Below, piece after piece: positions 55,099-64,000 of a stretch of 64,000 nucleotides of DNA. The notes under the pieces are model-generated. The model worked only from the letters and a program-made list of their open reading frames with translations, was not told the DNA's origin and searched no databases. How positions within the stretch are numbered: the stretch's first letter is position 1; the number at the start of each line of letters is the position of its first letter. Source of the DNA: Chryseobacterium bernardetii (GTDB taxonomy: Bacteria > Bacteroidota > Bacteroidia > Flavobacteriales > Weeksellaceae); NCBI RefSeq assembly GCF_003815975.1, contig NZ_CP033932.1, forward strand, positions 2,833,501 to 2,897,500. Reading direction: 5' to 3'. A program made the position numbers and the translations under genes.

Positions 55099-56361
55099 AT
55101 GAAGACGGGAGAAACCTATTTGTCCGTATTGGATACTGTTTACAACGCTGCGGAAAGACTTAAAAATGTGTGCGTCAGAACACCATTGGCTGTTAACAAC
55201 AATTTGTCGGGAGTTTATAATGCAAAGGTACTTTTTAAAAGAGAAGACCTGCAAAGGGTAAGATCTTATAAAATTCGTGGAGCTTATAACAAAATGTCAA
55301 CCATGCCAAAAGAAGACATTTCCAGAGGAATTGTTTGTGCGAGCGCAGGGAATCATGCTCAGGGAGTTGCATTTGCATGCAATACAATGAAGGTGAAAGG
55401 AACCATTTTTATGCCTTTACCTACGCCGGGACAAAAGCTGGAACAGGTTAGGATGTTTGGCGGGGATTACATTGATATTGTTTTGTTTGGAGATACCTTT
55501 GATGAAGCAAAAGATGCTGCGATGAGGTTTTGTAACGAAAATAACGGCACCTTCATTCATCCTTTTGATGATCCTGCAATTATTGAAGGACAGGCAACAA
55601 CGGCATTGGAGATTCTTGAGCAGGCAGACGAACCCATCGATTATCTTTTTGTACCGATAGGCGGAGGCGGCCTGGCCGCAGGTGTCTGTTCAGTTTTTAA
55701 AGAATTATCTCCCCAAACCAAAATTATTGGAGTAGAACCTTCAGCAGCAGCAAGCATGAAAAAGGCTCTGGAAAATGGTAAACCCGTTCATCTTGAGAAG
55801 ATCAGCCGATTTGTAGACGGTGCTGCCGTGCAGCAGGTAGGAAATCTGACGTTTGAACTGTGTAAAAATACATTGTATGATGTAGTGACACTAGAGGAGG
55901 GACTTGTTTGTGAAACCATTCTTTCCTTATATAATAAAGATGCTATTGTGGTGGAACCGGCAGGAGCCCTTTCCGTAGCTGCTTTAGAAAAATATAAAGA
56001 GCATATAGAAGGAAAAAATGTAGTTTGTATCATCAGTGGAAGCAATAATGATATTACCAGAATGGAAGAGATCAAAGAGAAAGCTTTGTTGTATGCCAAC
56101 TTAAAACATTATTTCCTGGTAAGGTTTCCACAGCGGCCCGGAGCATTGAAAACCTTTGTGATGGATGTACTCGGACCGAATGACGATATTACTTTTTTTG
56201 AATACACTCAGAAAAATTCAAAAGAAAAAGGAATTGCAGTAGTGGGAATTGCCCTGAAACAAAAAGAAGATTTCACCCCATTGATAGAGAATATGAAAAA
56301 GCAGGATTTTTTTGTTAACTATCTGAACAACGATCCGTCTTTGATGAATCTGCTGATTTAG
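55099..56361 (+). CDS. ilvA: Threonine ammonia-lyase (biosynthetic type)
   Basis: A 420-residue PLP enzyme deaminating threonine to 2-oxobutanoate, the first step of Ile synthesis. Motifs: FKREDLQRVRSYKIRGAYN (PLP Lys), CASAGNHAQGVAFAC, IGGGGLAAGVCSV, CIISGSNNDITR and a single C-terminal ACT-like domain (YFLVRFPQRPGALKTFV). 11 bases after ilvC; last gene of the operon. Confidence 0.94.
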   Translation: MKTGETYLSVLDTVYNAAERLKNVCVRTPLAVNNNLSGVYNAKVLFKREDLQRVRSYKIRGAYNKMSTMPKEDISRGIVCASAGNHAQGVAFACNTMKVKGTIFMPLPTPGQKLEQVRMFGGDYIDIVLFGDTFDEAKDAAMRFCNENNGTFIHPFDDPAIIEGQATTALEILEQADEPIDYLFVPIGGGGLAAGVCSVFKELSPQTKIIGVEPSAAASMKKALENGKPVHLEKISRFVDGAAVQQVGNLTFELCKNTLYDVVTLEEGLVCETILSLYNKDAIVVEPAGALSVAALEKYKEHIEGKNVVCIISGSNNDITRMEEIKEKALLYANLKHYFLVRFPQRPGALKTFVMDVLGPNDDITFFEYTQKNSKEKGIAVVGIALKQKEDFTPLIENMKKQDFFVNYLNNDPSLMNLLI

Positions 56362-56462
56362 TTAATAGGCAATAAATAATGATTGTAATTAATCCTTGTA
56401 TTTATTCAACAAGACCAATGTCAATTCGGGCATACCATTATCCGAATTATTCATAGCAGGAT

Positions 56463-56499
56463 GAAAAGAAACTCCGGCTCACGAATGTGAGCCGGAGTT
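56463..56499 (-). terminator. Terminator after the M28 peptidase
   Basis: Minus strand: AACTCCGGCTCAC, ATTC, GTGAGCCGGAGTT, then TCTTTTC. A 13-bp stem 7 bases after the stop codon. Confidence 0.88.
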
Positions 56500-56505
56500 G
56501 GTCAT

Positions 56506-57975
56506 TTATCTTTCAAGCGTAAAATTCGAAATTACTTTCGGACGTTCAGCTTCATTGGCTACTTTCCATGATGTTCTGTACATCCATTCTGTCATTTTAT
56601 ACAGCTTTTTGTAATTGATGTTTTCAGATTCATCCTGTGGAGTGTGGTATTGGTCATGCAGTACACTAGTGAAGAACACTGCCGGAATACCTGCTTTTGC
56701 ATACGGAAGGTGGTCGCTCCGGAAGTAAAAATATTCAGCATGATTCGGGGAATCCCAATCTTTTAAATACTTGAACTTTGTACTTTCATTATTGGCATCT
56801 TCAGCCATTTTTACAAGTTCCTCGGAGTTTTTGTGCGGAGCATTTCCTCCTAATAAAGCGGCTTCATTGTTGTCATTTCTTCCAATCATATCACCATTCA
56901 GTACTGCTACAATATCCTCTTTAGGAACTACCGGGTGAGCTGCATGCCATCTTGAACCGAGCAAGCCTCTTTCTTCAGCACCATGGAATACAAACAGAAT
57001 GCTTCTTTTCCCTGGTTGCTTTTTGTAAGCTCTTGCCATAGCCAGCATTGCAACACATGTACTGGCATTATCATCAGCACCGTTGTAGATGGTGTCATTC
57101 TTTACAGGATGTCTGATTCCATCGTGATCCTGGTGTCCGCTCAGTAAAACGTATTCTTTTTTAAGAACAGGGTCTGTTCCCTCAATTTTCCCGATGATGT
57201 TTACTGAAGGATATTTATAGGTTTCAGTCATCAGGTTTAGAGAAACTTTAGGGTTATTTTTTACCCAGCCTGCATGCTCTCTTTTGATCCAGAGAACAGG
57301 AATATTATTGGTGATCTTTTCTCTTAATCCTTCCACTCCATAAGTTCCTCTTGTCATTTGAGGAAGTACTTCCGCCCAGCTCTGTTCAGAAATATCATCA
57401 GTAATGAAAATGATTGCCTTTGCTCCCAGTTCGTTCGCTTTATTGTAATATTTTGTTCTGACAAATCCGGGATATCTTCTTACGAAAAGAGTCATTTCCT
57501 TATCAATATTCTTGTCAGAAGCATTTACAGCCAGCACTTTTCCTTTAAGGTTCAGTTGGGCTAGATCTTCAGGTTCAGTATTTCCAGCATATACAATTTC
57601 TGCATCTATAGCAGCATTTACAGGTTCAGCAACAAGGAAATCTTTCCATAATTTCAAGGAGGTATCTCCGATTTTCAGACTGCTTTGTGGAGTTGTCTGA
57701 TGCCTGTACATATCAAAAAACTGGAAAAAAGTACCATTATCGCCTGCAGGTTTCATCCCGGCTTCTTTGGCCTTATCTGCCAGCCACATCGATACTTTTA
57801 ACTCATCTAAGGTTCCTGCTTCACGGCCCCAGAACTGGTCTGCTGCCAATTCATACATATCTTTTCTGAGATCAGCCTCTTTAATGGCCGATACCAAAGG
57901 TTTTTTATAGCTTTGAGCATTTCCGATACTGAACAAAAAAAGACCCAGTAAGGAAAAAAGATAATTCTTATTCAT
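56506..57975 (-). CDS. M28-family zinc aminopeptidase, secreted
   Basis: A 489-residue protein with a signal peptide ending GNAQ. It has a protease-associated domain insert (residues 120-230) and M28 metal motifs SGHQDHDGI, NGADDNASTCVAML, VFHGAEERGLLGS and SDHLPYAKAGIPAVFF, giving two Zn ligand sets. Broad-specificity aminopeptidase in the periplasm. It follows the small protein gene 57982 by 6 bases. Confidence 0.93.
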   Translation of the reverse strand: MNKNYLFSLLGLFLFSIGNAQSYKKPLVSAIKEADLRKDMYELAADQFWGREAGTLDELKVSMWLADKAKEAGMKPAGDNGTFFQFFDMYRHQTTPQSSLKIGDTSLKLWKDFLVAEPVNAAIDAEIVYAGNTEPEDLAQLNLKGKVLAVNASDKNIDKEMTLFVRRYPGFVRTKYYNKANELGAKAIIFITDDISEQSWAEVLPQMTRGTYGVEGLREKITNNIPVLWIKREHAGWVKNNPKVSLNLMTETYKYPSVNIIGKIEGTDPVLKKEYVLLSGHQDHDGIRHPVKNDTIYNGADDNASTCVAMLAMARAYKKQPGKRSILFVFHGAEERGLLGSRWHAAHPVVPKEDIVAVLNGDMIGRNDNNEAALLGGNAPHKNSEELVKMAEDANNESTKFKYLKDWDSPNHAEYFYFRSDHLPYAKAGIPAVFFTSVLHDQYHTPQDESENINYKKLYKMTEWMYRTSWKVANEAERPKVISNFTLER

Positions 57976-57981
57976 TAGCTT

Positions 57982-58218
57982 TTAATTTAGGCTGCCAAGC
58001 TTATCAGCAAACTGTTTGGAGAACTCTTTCCGGTCTTCTTCCAGTTTTTCTGCATCTGCCGGTAAAATATAGTTGAAAAGGATTTTATCTTCGTTATCTA
58101 AAAATATGATTTCTTTTTCATTTCCGTCAATCATTTGTGAGAAAATAGCCCACATGGAAGTATCTTTTAATTTCAATAATTCAAAAAAGCCTTCCGCTTT
58201 TATTTCTATTCTTTGCAT
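57982..58218 (-). CDS. Small protein of unknown function
   Basis: 78 residues: IEIKAEGFFELLKLKDTSMW, QMIDGNEKEIIFLDNEDKIL and a Glu/Lys-rich C-terminus. No signal or domain recognised. Six bases ahead of the M28 peptidase, so co-transcribed; perhaps a cytoplasmic partner. Confidence 0.6.
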   Translation of the reverse strand: MQRIEIKAEGFFELLKLKDTSMWAIFSQMIDGNEKEIIFLDNEDKILFNYILPADAEKLEEDRKEFSKQFADKLGSLN

Positions 58219-58260
58219 ATTCTTATAGGTATAATATATGTTTTAACTAACGATAAGCTA

Positions 58261-60657
58261 TTAAAATTCAAGGAACTTTAGCTTAAACTGAATAGCGAAA
58301 TTCTGCTTAAAGTGCGGAGTCGCATAATATCCCACTCTGTAAAATAATCCCAGGTTGAAATAGCTGGAAAGGAAGTTATTCCACTCCAAACCTACTTCCT
58401 GATACAGGTGGTCCAGTTTTTTAAACCTGAACTGGTGGTATTCAGGATGTTTCATATCTCCAATGGTTCCGCGCAGTACAAAATCAAAGCTGGAAACATT
58501 GTGTCCGAAACTTTTAAAATATAAAGGCAGTTTATGGGTGAAATAATAGGCAACAAATTTATCGTTGTAATATTTCCCCCCTTCCAAAGTAGCAAAACCA
58601 AGGAAGGATGTAAGGTTAAAGTTGAAGTCTTTACCCGGAGAGGCAAGCCCGTTCATTGTAAAATTCTTCCATATCGGAGCTTCTCCTAAAACAACACCTC
58701 CATATAATCTGAAACCTGTTGTTCCGATCGGGGTTTTAAAATTATGAACAAAAAGGGCATCAAAACGGGAGTAATTGAAACTTCCGCCTGCCATTTTATA
58801 ACTCTGTTCATAGTTGAAATACAGTTCCGGATATTTCTGATCAATCAGGGATTTTCCCTGTGGGGTCATAATATTGGTTGAATTCGGTGAGTATTTTAAC
58901 GTAAATAAAGTGTTGAAGTTCTTGAAGGAAGAACCACCGTCTCTGAACTGGTAATCAAACTGAGCTTCCTCAATATTTCTTCTTACAGCGAGGGCAAGGG
59001 TAAGGCCGTTGGTAACATCATTTAAATAAGATAATGAAGCTCCTTTGAAGTGGAAATACTTATCATTGTTCAGGTTATTTCCGAAATTCATCATTCTCAT
59101 TTTGAAATTCCATAACCTTCTGTAAAATTCTCCTGAAGCCGTTACATCATCATAAAAATCAAATCTGAAGAATGAGTTCTTTTCTAAAGTTGTTTTAATA
59201 TCTATTCCCATTCCGTATTTCCATCTTCTGTCTTTTACTCCATAAGCAAAATAATAATCAGGAGAGAAATAAGGATTAAAATTTTCATTAATTTTCGCCT
59301 TTAATCCCAGTCTGAAACCTTCATACGAGTTATAGTTGACAATTTCATCCACAGCAAAATCCACAATACCTACTCTGATCTGCCCGTTAAGCAGCCCTGA
59401 AATGATCTGTGCTTTGCTGTCGATTTTATATTTTTTACCAAGGCTGTCAATCGTCTTATAGGTATTCTGTTCCCTTTCAGTAAGAGGTTCTGTTCTGTAC
59501 TGATCCAAAGAATGTCCGTCAATACTTTTTACGTCAAAAGTATACCCTTTAAAATCTTTAGGTCTTTCTTCAATAGGAGACTTGAAATCAAAATATTTGG
59601 AAGTAAGGAAGGCATAGGTCCCAAAACTCCTTTTATCCTTTTTATCAGCGTGTTCCTTGTCATCCATAGCCATTTTCCCCATTTTAAGTTTGGTGGTTTC
59701 ATGAGCTAGGAACCATTTGTTGTTATAAAAGATCCATGTACTGGTAATGATCCCGTCGTTTTTATTTTTACTGAAATTCTCAATTTTTTTAATTCCGTAG
59801 GTCTCAGTATCAATATAGATGGCTCCAGTATACTTTCTTTTTTTATCAGGGTTCTTATAGTTTACCTCACGGAAACGGATCACGAAGTTTTTTCTTCCGT
59901 CAAGTTCTATAGTATCAGATAGGAAATACCTGTAAAGACCTCTGTTTTCAGGCTTTACCTGCTCGGGAACAATATCCCTGTTACTTTGCTGAAGAGCGAT
60001 CATTTCGTAAACCGGCTGTTTCAGACCTGAAATCCTGTTATCCAGGATATTGATCTTTTCACCATACTTTTTGGAATATAAAAATTCCTGGGCCCTTTCC
60101 CAGAGGAAGAGTTTACTTTTAGCAAATATCTTTCTGGCACTGATGTTATTCAAAGAGTCTTTCTCTCTCTTTTTCTTGAAGAAATTCAGGTCATTAAAAT
60201 ACTGATTGAACTGGGTAAGGCTGTCCTCATCAATATCAAGGGAAATTTTTTCGTAAGATTTATAAGCGTAGGAACCTAAGCTTTTAGGAGAGTTTTCATT
60301 GAAGAGTTTATTCACTTTTTTAAGGATCTCCAAAGCTCTCGGATCACTTTTGTCTTCAATGATTACCGTCTCAATATTGGTGGTTTTTAAAGGTTTTTTT
60401 ATCAGGAAAACTTCCATACTGCTTTCTACAGTTGTAGTTTCCTTTTGATAGGAATCTGCTTCAACCTCTATATTTTTGCACTCTGCTTTAAATTCCAGAA
60501 TTCCCTGCGTGTTGGTATAACCAAAAATTGTACTGCCACAAAAAATTTTAGCTTTGGAGACAGGCTTTTGGCTGGCGGCATCAACAACTTTAATTTTAAG
60601 CTGTGAATACCCCAAAAAGCATATCAGAAAAAAAAATAACTGTAAACCCCTTTTCAT
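58261..60657 (-). CDS. DUF5686 outer-membrane protein with carboxypeptidase-like domain
   Basis: A 798-residue protein with a signal (ending LGYSQ). Residues 20-95 are the carboxypeptidase-D regulatory-like beta sandwich (VDAASQKPVSKAKIFCGSTI). The remainder matches DUF5686, including a Tyr/Phe-rich C-terminal half that looks like an outer-membrane beta-barrel (YFHFKGASLSYLND, FRLYGGVVLGEAPIW, YLQVGLEWNNFLS-like). These proteins are Bacteroidota-specific; function unknown. Confidence 0.85.
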   Translation of the reverse strand: MKRGLQLFFFLICFLGYSQLKIKVVDAASQKPVSKAKIFCGSTIFGYTNTQGILEFKAECKNIEVEADSYQKETTTVESSMEVFLIKKPLKTTNIETVIIEDKSDPRALEILKKVNKLFNENSPKSLGSYAYKSYEKISLDIDEDSLTQFNQYFNDLNFFKKKREKDSLNNISARKIFAKSKLFLWERAQEFLYSKKYGEKINILDNRISGLKQPVYEMIALQQSNRDIVPEQVKPENRGLYRYFLSDTIELDGRKNFVIRFREVNYKNPDKKRKYTGAIYIDTETYGIKKIENFSKNKNDGIITSTWIFYNNKWFLAHETTKLKMGKMAMDDKEHADKKDKRSFGTYAFLTSKYFDFKSPIEERPKDFKGYTFDVKSIDGHSLDQYRTEPLTEREQNTYKTIDSLGKKYKIDSKAQIISGLLNGQIRVGIVDFAVDEIVNYNSYEGFRLGLKAKINENFNPYFSPDYYFAYGVKDRRWKYGMGIDIKTTLEKNSFFRFDFYDDVTASGEFYRRLWNFKMRMMNFGNNLNNDKYFHFKGASLSYLNDVTNGLTLALAVRRNIEEAQFDYQFRDGGSSFKNFNTLFTLKYSPNSTNIMTPQGKSLIDQKYPELYFNYEQSYKMAGGSFNYSRFDALFVHNFKTPIGTTGFRLYGGVVLGEAPIWKNFTMNGLASPGKDFNFNLTSFLGFATLEGGKYYNDKFVAYYFTHKLPLYFKSFGHNVSSFDFVLRGTIGDMKHPEYHQFRFKKLDHLYQEVGLEWNNFLSSYFNLGLFYRVGYYATPHFKQNFAIQFKLKFLEF

Positions 60658-60817
60658 GTAAAAAAACTACGCCAAAATTAATAATATTTATTGTGGTAGA
60701 AAAGTTTTTAACACAGTATAATATTGATTTAATCTAAGATAAGTATGAATGTTTCTTAAAAAGATCAGGTTTATATTTTGCAGACAGATGATCTTTCTGC
60801 AGTTCCTGATTTTCGCA

Positions 60818-60854
60818 ATAAAAAACTCCTGAACAGATTCTGTTCAGGAGTTTT
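60818..60854 (-). terminator. Intrinsic terminator after alaS
   Basis: Minus strand: AAAACTCCTGAACAG, AAT, CTGTTCAGGAGTTTT, then TT. A 15-bp stem. Confidence 0.93.
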
Positions 60855-60872
60855 GATCTATTAGAATACTTT

Positions 60873-63476
60873 TTAAATATTCAGAGCCTTTTGATAAGCA
60901 TTTTCCAATCCGTCAAGGTTTTTACCACCAGCAGTAGCAAAACCAGGATTTCCGCCGCCACCGCCCTGGATTTCTTTAGCCAGATCTTTTACAATAGCTC
61001 CAGCCTGATACTCTGCAGCCAGATCATCAGAAACCCCCACAGTAATCATTGGCTTTCCATCTGCATCAGAAAGAATGATCGTTACCGAAGTTGGGATCTC
61101 TCTCTTCAGCTGGAATACAATATCTTTAACAGAACCAGCGTCTAAAGAGGTCTTTTTCACTAATAACTGTTTGTTGCCTTTCTGTTCGTAAGCATTTTTC
61201 CAGTCACTGATTTCTCCTTTTGCTTTTTCTTTTTTAAGAGCGTCTACTTCAGATTTTAATGAAGTATTTTCCTCAATTAATTTCTCGATGGATCTTACAA
61301 CATCTTTAGATTTCAGCAATTGGGAAAGCTCAATGATCTGTTTTTCAAGATTCTTGAAGTATTCTTCAGATTTGTCTCCTGAAATTGCTTCAATTCTTCT
61401 GATTCCTGCAGCTGCAGAACCTTCGGAAGTAATTTTGAAATGACCGATCTCACTGGTGTTTTTTACGTGTGTTCCCCCGCAAAGTTCCTTAGAACTTCCG
61501 AACTGGATCATTCTTACATTGTCACCATATTTCTCGCCAAATAAAGCCATTGCCCCTTTTTCCAAAGCTTCTTTGATTGGGATGCTTCTGAATTCCTGCA
61601 GTGCAATGCTTTCTTTGATCTTCTTGTTCACTTTTTCTTCAATTAAAGCAATTTCTTCTTCAGTCATTTTATTAAAATGAGAGAAGTCGAAACGCAGATA
61701 ATCAGGACCTACGTAAGAACCTTTTTGTTCTACGTGAGTTCCCAGAACATCTCTTAATGCCTCATGTAAAAGGTGAGTTACAGAGTGGTTTGCCTGAGAG
61801 TTCTTTCTGTCAGTGGCATTTACTTTAGCATAGAAAACAGCACCGGCATCTTTTGGAAGTCCATTAATTAAAGAAATGATAAGACCATTTTCCTTTTTAG
61901 TTTCCAATACTTCGAAGCTTTCAGCAGCATTTTCAAGAACACCTTTATCTCCAACCTGTCCACCACCTTCAGGGTAGAATGGAGAGCTGCTTAATACCAC
62001 CTGGTAAAATTCCCCGTCTTTATTTTCAACCTTTCTGTATCTTGTAATATAGGTTTCAGATTCAATCTGGTCATAACCAACGAATGATTCAGGTTTTTCT
62101 TCTAAAACAACCCAGTCATAAACCTTCTGGGCAGAATCTGCTTTGGAACGGAGCTTTTGCTTCTCCATTTCAGCTTCAAATCCTTTTTCATCAATGGTTA
62201 ATCCTTTTTCCTCAGCAATAATTCTTGTTAAATCATCAGGGAAACCGTAAGTGTCATACAATTCAAAGACCTCCTCACTTGGCAATACTTTCAGGTTATC
62301 GGCAATTGTCTGCTGAATCAGCTTTTCAACTCTGATCAGACCATTCTCAATAGTTTTTAAGAATGAATCTTCTTCACTTTTGATAACCTCAGCAACCAGT
62401 TTACCCTGCTTTTCAATTTCTGGGAAGAAAGGTCCCATCTGTTCCTGTAATACAGCAACTAATTTATAAAGGAAGGGCTCTTTCATCCCTAAGAATCTGT
62501 AAGAATAAGAAATCCCTCTTCTTAAAATTCTTCTGATCACATATCCGGCACCGCCGTTAGATGGAAGCTGCCCGTCTGCAATGGCAAAAGAAACCGCTCT
62601 GATATGGTCTACTACCACACGGATGGCAATATCTTTTTCGTCCTCTAAAATTCCGGTATATTTCTTTCCTGAAAGTTCTTCAACTTTAGAAATCAGTGGT
62701 GTGAAAACGTCTGTGTCATAATTGGAAGATTTTCCCTGAAGCGCCATACAAAGACGTTCAAAGCCCATTCCGGTATCAACGTGCTGAGCTGGAAGCTTTT
62801 CCAGAGATTTATCAGCCTTTCTGTTGAATTCCATGAAAACCAGGTTCCATACTTCCACTACCTGTGGATGGTCTTGGTTAACTAATGAAATTCCCGGAAC
62901 TGCTGCTTTCTCTTCAGCCGTTCTAAGGTCGATATGGATCTCTGAGCAAGGTCCGCAAGGTCCGCTTTCACCCATTTCCCAAAAGTTATCCTTTTTATTT
63001 CCGTTGATGATTCTGTCTTCTGAAATGTGAGACTTCCAGAAATCATAAGCATCCTGGTCTCTCTGTAGGTTTTCAGAAGCATCGCCTTCAAAAATCGTTA
63101 CATATAAATTCTCCTTTGGTATTCCGTATACTTCAGTCAGTAATTCCCAGGCAAAAGCAATAGCCTCCTTTTTGAAGTAATCCCCGAAAGACCAGTTCCC
63201 CAACATTTCAAACATGGTGTGGTGGTAAGTATCTCTACCTACATCATCCAGGTCATTATGTTTTCCTGAAACTCTCAAACACTTTTGGGTATCGGCTATT
63301 CTTGGGGCCGTAGGTGTTTTGTAGCCAAGGAAAAAATCCTTGAACTGTGTCATTCCTGAGTTGGAAAACATAAGGGTAGGGTCGTCTTTCAGCACAATAG
63401 GAGCTGAAGGAACGATAAGGTGTTCCTTACTTTTAAAATAGTCTAAAAATTTTTGACGTATCTCTTGTGATGTCAT
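60873..63476 (-). CDS. alaS: Alanyl-tRNA synthetase
   Basis: An 867-residue class II synthetase. Motifs: [17 protein letters not shown] (start of motif 1), [41 protein letters not shown] (motif 2), [13 protein letters not shown] (motif 3), the editing-domain zinc site [11 protein letters not shown] with CGGTHV, and the C-terminal DHHA1 region with [14 protein letters not shown]. Length and domains are typical. A TAAATTTG box lies 44 bases upstream. Confidence 0.97.
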   Translation of the reverse strand: MTSQEIRQKFLDYFKSKEHLIVPSAPIVLKDDPTLMFSNSGMTQFKDFFLGYKTPTAPRIADTQKCLRVSGKHNDLDDVGRDTYHHTMFEMLGNWSFGDYFKKEAIAFAWELLTEVYGIPKENLYVTIFEGDASENLQRDQDAYDFWKSHISEDRIINGNKKDNFWEMGESGPCGPCSEIHIDLRTAEEKAAVPGISLVNQDHPQVVEVWNLVFMEFNRKADKSLEKLPAQHVDTGMGFERLCMALQGKSSNYDTDVFTPLISKVEELSGKKYTGILEDEKDIAIRVVVDHIRAVSFAIADGQLPSNGGAGYVIRRILRRGISYSYRFLGMKEPFLYKLVAVLQEQMGPFFPEIEKQGKLVAEVIKSEEDSFLKTIENGLIRVEKLIQQTIADNLKVLPSEEVFELYDTYGFPDDLTRIIAEEKGLTIDEKGFEAEMEKQKLRSKADSAQKVYDWVVLEEKPESFVGYDQIESETYITRYRKVENKDGEFYQVVLSSSPFYPEGGGQVGDKGVLENAAESFEVLETKKENGLIISLINGLPKDAGAVFYAKVNATDRKNSQANHSVTHLLHEALRDVLGTHVEQKGSYVGPDYLRFDFSHFNKMTEEEIALIEEKVNKKIKESIALQEFRSIPIKEALEKGAMALFGEKYGDNVRMIQFGSSKELCGGTHVKNTSEIGHFKITSEGSAAAGIRRIEAISGDKSEEYFKNLEKQIIELSQLLKSKDVVRSIEKLIEENTSLKSEVDALKKEKAKGEISDWKNAYEQKGNKQLLVKKTSLDAGSVKDIVFQLKREIPTSVTIILSDADGKPMITVGVSDDLAAEYQAGAIVKDLAKEIQGGGGGNPGFATAGGKNLDGLENAYQKALNI

Positions 63477-63519
63477 AGTATTGCTTTTGCTTTTTTTAAT
63501 ATCAAATTTTGATAAGATG

Positions 63520-63527
63520 CAAATTTA
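63520..63527 (-). promoter_or_regulatory. -7 box TAAATTTG of alaS
   Basis: TAAATTTGC on the minus strand, 44 bases ahead of the alaS ATG. Confidence 0.5.
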
Positions 63528-63655
63528 AGATTTTTAGGCGATTTAATATCTACTATTTGATATTTTCAAGACTGATTTGTCAAATGTCAGACATAATAGT
63601 TTCTTACAGCCATAAATTTATTGACGATATTTTTGGGGAACACACTCAGGAAGTT

Positions 63656-63686
63656 TTGCTCATTTCCATTTAACTTATTACCTTCG
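63656..63686 (+). promoter_or_regulatory. Sigma factor gene promoter
   Basis: TTG at 63656-63658 and TACCTTCG at 63679-63686, 20 bases apart, a near-consensus Bacteroidota promoter. The ATG follows after 36 bases. Confidence 0.65.
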
Positions 63687-63722
63687 TTAAGATCTGAAAT
63701 AAGACAAAATAGACCTCCCATC

Positions 63723-64000
63723 ATGAAAAATGAAATTCTGAAAAGCTGGATAGAGCAATATTCCGGATTGCTGCTGAAGAAAGCTTTATATATGCTTTCC
63801 AATAAAGAGGATGCTCAGGATGTTGTTCAGGAAGTTTTTATTGCAGCCTTTTCCAATTATGACTCTTTTGAAGGGAAAAGCCAGCCCCTGACCTGGCTGA
63901 TGGCTATTCTGAATAGGAAAATTGCAGATTTCTACCGTAAAAAATATAAATCGGAACCCAATGTAAAACTGGATCATTTTTTTGACGAAACAGGCTCCTG
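63723..64000 (+). CDS. RNA polymerase sigma factor, ECF-like (3' end outside window)
   Basis: An open frame from ATG 63723 runs off the right edge (92 residues visible). It has sigma-70 region 2 features: ALYMLSNKEDAQDVVQEVF and SQPLTWLMAILNRKIADFYR, typical of small alternative sigma factors. Its promoter is near-consensus. Targets cannot be seen here. Confidence 0.85.
   Translation, partial: MKNEILKSWIEQYSGLLLKKALYMLSNKEDAQDVVQEVFIAAFSNYDSFEGKSQPLTWLMAILNRKIADFYRKKYKSEPNVKLDHFFDETGS

Overview
The window looks like a chromosomal segment of a low-GC Bacteroidota of the Flavobacteriia, most like Chryseobacterium or a close Weeksellaceae relative. Grounds: promoters of the TAnnTTTG type, many Bacteroidota-specific families (DUF1501/DUF1800 pair, DUF5686, BT_3928-like DoxX protein, DUF1599), a flavobacterial DnaG without zinc ligands, short lipoproteins, and U-rich hairpin terminators. 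The genus is inferred from family recognition, not from a marker search.

Layout. 1-4825: an RNA-repair-like locus. An RtcB RNA ligase, a tRNA-like RNA whose anticodon loop carries an inserted hairpin, a short array of related hairpin units, and a large protein with a TerD-like C-terminal part (cut by the window edge) lie on the minus strand. A HopJ-family protein and a WYL regulator are divergent, and a spaced palindrome lies between the two arms. 4952-15380: small membrane protein, DUF1501/DUF1800 pair, outer-membrane barrel, glucokinase, two YceI paralogues, alpha/beta hydrolase, ammonium transporter, L-serine dehydratase. 15438-18966: serine beta-lactamase-like hydrolase, Yip1-like membrane protein, DUF2089-like regulator, and tyrA preceded by a Tyr-rich leader peptide and terminator.

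19132-29239 is an accessory island on the minus strand: LysM protein, LysM plus PAAR-like (DUF4280-like) protein, a large protein with lysozyme-like and M23 peptidase domains, an orphan GH19-like/DUF5675-like enzyme without a normal start codon, and a run of AT-rich lipoproteins that are candidate immunity proteins, with fragments. It resembles a modular antibacterial effector cassette (type VI-like or contractile-injection cargo).

29435-48681 is mostly housekeeping: CPA2 antiporter, LytTR two-component pair, alanine dehydrogenase, tsaE, dnaG, clpP, phytase-like esterase, tpiA, S9 peptidase, TerB-like, DoxX-like, DUF1599 and folP. 48676-56361 is the branched-chain amino acid operon ilvE-ilvD-ilvB-ilvN-ilvC-ilvA, preceded by two complete leader-peptide attenuators in tandem. 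56506-64000 holds an M28 peptidase, a small protein, a DUF5686 protein, alaS and the start of an ECF-like sigma factor cut by the right edge.

The strongest candidates for undescribed biology are (1) the tRNA-like RNA plus covarying hairpin array beside rtcB, (2) the tandem ilv attenuators with a matching Tyr attenuator at tyrA, all apparently starting from leaderless leader-peptide mRNAs, and (3) the mosaic effector/immunity island with an orphaned toxin tip.
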